A DNA stretch of 64,000 nt. It comes from Halostella pelagica (GTDB taxonomy: Archaea > Halobacteriota > Halobacteria > Halobacteriales > Natronoarchaeaceae). The DNA is taken from positions 744,001 through 808,000 of the forward strand of contig CP040678.1 in the NCBI GenBank assembly GCA_005954745.1, in the 5' to 3' direction. Positions 62,153 to 64,000 of this stretch are shown here, in pieces (position 1 is the stretch's first letter; each line of letters starts with the position of its first letter). The notes beneath the pieces were generated by a model. It did not search any database. It was not told the DNA's origin and saw only the letters and a list, made by a program, of their open reading frames with translations. The translations under genes and the position numbers were made by a program.

Positions 62153-62983
62153 TCAACGCGGTATCGCGCCCGCAGAGTGGGTGTGACAGACTTCCGGGTC
62201 GTACCCCGCATCCGAGAGTCCGGTTCCGAGCGCGAACACCGTCTCCCCGAGCATCGCCATCGACGCCTCGCCGTCGACTTCGCCGACGTCGCGGATCGCA
62301 TCGCGGACCGTCTCGGTCAGCAGTCCCGCCTCGCGGGCGAACCGGCGCGAGGCGTAGATGAAACTCGTCAGCGTCGGCTCTCCGACGACGAGAGAGAGCG
62401 CTTCCGTTCCCGCCTGCTCCAGCGCCTCGGTGTTGCCGCCGATCACCGTCTTCGTCGGGAGTTCGCCGAAAGTGACGTACTCTACCCTGGCGCGCCGCGG
62501 GATCCCGTCGAGCAAGTTGTCCTGCGGTCCGCCCGGTTCGAGACGGATCGGGATACCGCCGCGAGCCTGCGCGACGACGTCGCCCAGTCCCGTTCCGGAC
62601 TGTACCTCTGCCCCGTGGGCGATGGTGATAAGCTCGTTCTCGGAGAGCTGTCGCGAGAAGCGGCGGTTGGCGGCGAGCGCCGTTCCGAGCGCCATCGCGC
62701 CGGAGACGCCGAACCCAGCGCCTATCGGTACCTCGGCCTCCGCAGAGACCCGCGCGGACACGTCGAGCGCGTCGAGGACGCGTTCGACGGGTTCCATCTC
62801 GATACTCGTGTCGTCCAGGTACACTTCCGTTCGGTCGGCGGGGCGGACCTCGACCGTCACGCCGTCCGAGAGCGTCAGCCCCGCGCCCTGCGAGCCGGCC
62901 TTCGTCGGGTCGTCGTGCTCGTGAGGCGTGAAAAAGCCCGTGATGTGTCCCGGAACGAAGGCGCTCGCCGCGTCGTCGCTCAT
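62153..62983 (-). CDS. Pantoate kinase
   Basis: GHMP-superfamily kinase of 276 aa that phosphorylates pantoate for CoA synthesis. The ATP loop is PIGAGFGVSGAMALGTALAA. FVPGHITGFFTPHEHDDPTK starts the protein, and GAEVQSGTGLGDVVAQARGG and GELPTKTVIGGNTEALEQAG are also visible. ATG 62983 is used: a longer open frame upstream belongs to another small gene. Paired with the phosphopantothenate synthetase at 61207. Confidence 0.9.
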   Translation of the reverse strand: MSDDAASAFVPGHITGFFTPHEHDDPTKAGSQGAGLTLSDGVTVEVRPADRTEVYLDDTSIEMEPVERVLDALDVSARVSAEAEVPIGAGFGVSGAMALGTALAANRRFSRQLSENELITIAHGAEVQSGTGLGDVVAQARGGIPIRLEPGGPQDNLLDGIPRRARVEYVTFGELPTKTVIGGNTEALEQAGTEALSLVVGEPTLTSFIYASRRFAREAGLLTETVRDAIRDVGEVDGEASMAMLGETVFALGTGLSDAGYDPEVCHTHSAGAIPR

Positions 62984-63008
62984 TGCAACTACATCGGAGC
63001 GACCGTCG

Positions 63009-63247
63009 TTAACCGTTTTCCATCTGCTCCGCGGCGCATGCGTCCAGCAGTTCCACGACCGGCGAGACCCGAACGGACGAACGAGAAACACGATAGCTAT
63101 CGCGACGGCGATAGCCTCCGCCATCAGCGGTGCGAGCAGTCCGGTGACGACCAGCGCCAGGTCGTAGAGAGCCAGCGCTATCTGTAGCCACGTGCGACGA
63201 ACTGCGAAAGACGCGTTGAGCGTGCTGAGACGGCTCCTATCAGGCAA
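63009..63247 (-). pseudogene. Small two-span membrane protein gene with an apparent frameshift
   Basis: In the pantoate kinase frame, from TTG 63247, the chain LQIALALYDLALVVTGLLAP and LMAEAIAVAIAIVFLVRPFG looks like two helices, but then continues into the kinase start without a stop. In the next frame a fitting end, SPVVELLDACAAEQMENG, reaches a stop at 63009. A one-base change near 63060 would join them. Either a broken gene or a sequence error. Confidence 0.4.
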
Positions 63248-63323
63248 TCACGAACGACCTTTTTGCGATTCGTCGTGGTACCAACTGACTGTACGTTCGA
63301 CAAGTGCCCGTCTCAGATACCTA

Positions 63324-63728
63324 ATGCTCCGGCACATCTTCTGCAGACGAGCGGCCGTTGCGAGCGCTTTCGTCGCTGTGGATTGCGCGGAGCGCGACGA
63401 CGCCCGCGAGCAGACGGCAACCGCGGCGAGAGAGCAGCCGCCCGTAGCCGACAGTGTTCCGGACCTGCCGGTCGAGGAACGCGTGGCCGAGTTAGCGCCC
63501 GAGTATCTCGAACCGGTGAGCGACGCGCCGCCGGAACTGGCGGTAACGCCGCTCGACAGTACTAGCGGCCCGTTCGGGACGTACTACGATTTCGCGGACT
63601 GGGCGCGGGCGTACGCAGACGGCGAACTGTCCGCCATCGAGTACGGCGAGATGGTCGCCGGCACCGTCGAGACGGAAGCGGCCATCGCTATCGCTCCGGC
63701 TCGGAGACCTCTCCGTTCGAACACATGA
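63324..63728 (+). CDS. Uncharacterised protein preceding an FNT transporter
   Basis: Protein of about 134 aa with SVPDLPVEERVAELAPEYLE and GPFGTYYDFADWARAYADGE. The start is unsure (ATG 63324 used). It overlaps the transporter ATG by 4 nt, so the two are probably translated together. No family recognised. Confidence 0.5.
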   Translation: MLRHIFCRRAAVASAFVAVDCAERDDAREQTATAAREQPPVADSVPDLPVEERVAELAPEYLEPVSDAPPELAVTPLDSTSGPFGTYYDFADWARAYADGELSAIEYGEMVAGTVETEAAIAIAPARRPLRSNT

Positions 63729-64000
63729 GTTCACCAGAAACCCACCAGACTCCGTACGAGGCCATCCTCGACCAGGAGATAGAGACGGGATTAGAAGAAC
63801 TGAACCGATCGGCGACCGGCATCTTCCTCTCGGCGCTGTCGGCCGGCCTCGACATCGGATTCGGCCCGCTGTTGATGGCGGTGATGGTGACGTTGGCCGG
63901 CGGCAGTTACAGCGTCGCGACGACGGAGATACTCGTGGCCAATATGTACGCCGTCGGCTTCATCTTCGTCGTCCTCGGCCGCTCGGAGCTGTTTACCGAA
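63725..64000 (+). CDS. Formate/nitrite transporter family protein (partial)
   Basis: The first 92 residues of a FocA/NirC-type channel, cut by the window end. YEAILDQEIETGLEELNRSA and FLSALSAGLDIGFGPLLMAV match the N-terminal amphipathic helix and first membrane span; LVANMYAVGFIFVVLGRSEL is typical of the second. Substrate (formate, nitrite or another small anion) cannot be told. ATG 63725 overlaps the preceding stop. Confidence 0.78.
   Translation, partial: MSSPETHQTPYEAILDQEIETGLEELNRSATGIFLSALSAGLDIGFGPLLMAVMVTLAGGSYSVATTEILVANMYAVGFIFVVLGRSELFTE

Noticed and set aside
1-64000. CRISPR arrays, rRNA, integrases or transposases.
   Set aside because: None seen. The only mobile-like feature is the 81-bp palindrome at 20411.

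Overview
The window is a dense, GC-rich stretch of a halophilic archaeon (class Halobacteria). The proteins are strongly acidic. Many genes start at a TATA box about 27 nt upstream with little or no leader. Families typical of archaea or haloarchaea are present: PAN, prefoldin, Thi4, TruD, Rad50-Mre11, TrmB regulators, HalOD1 and DUF7344-type domains, and pantoate kinase with phosphopantothenate synthetase. I see no insertion sequence, CRISPR array or rRNA. It looks like ordinary chromosome. All assignments rest on motif recognition and memory; no search was run.

Layout. 0-3.7 kb: a DtxR-type metal regulator joined to a GDT1/UPF0016 transporter, then a LysE-type exporter, an HD protein and AlaX. 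3.8-8.1 kb: DUF3179, a tRNA-shaped RNA with no room for an anticodon loop, and a cluster of small haloarchaeal regulators (two DUF7344, one TrmB, one HalOD1) with shared operator-like repeats. 8.2-17.1 kb: a sugar module with a five-gene ABC-importer/glycosidase operon, a divergent debranching-type glucosidase and a TrmB regulator. 17.2-20.1 kb: two convergent arylsulfotransferase-like paralogues. 20.2-22.2 kb: a palindromic MITE-like element in a decayed gene, an MFS transporter and tRNA-Gln. 22.3-27.0 kb: iron and Fe-S genes (DtxR, ferritin-like, SufD, SufB, SufC).

27.2-37 kb: information processing, with family B DNA polymerase, Rad50-Mre11 and PAN. 37-46 kb: GuaA glutaminase subunit, DUF2070, prefoldin beta, DUF3194, Pcc1, RpoP, L37Ae, DUF2103, TruD and Pth2. 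46-49 kb: TrmB, dCTP deaminase, ThiR-like regulator and a methyltransferase. 49-56.8 kb: two HExxH lipoproteins, GNAT, a Cys-rich archaeal protein, a tandem nitroreductase and a short ProRS-like enzyme. 57-64 kb: small membrane proteins, Thi4, a third HExxH lipoprotein, the CoA genes PPS and pantoate kinase, and the start of a formate/nitrite transporter cut by the window end.

Most worth following up: the tRNA-like RNA at 4887-4967, the three paralogous lipoprotein metallopeptidases, the shared 21-bp operator at 7600 and 8036, the 81-bp palindromic element at 20411, and the short ProRS-like protein with a Cys-rich insert.
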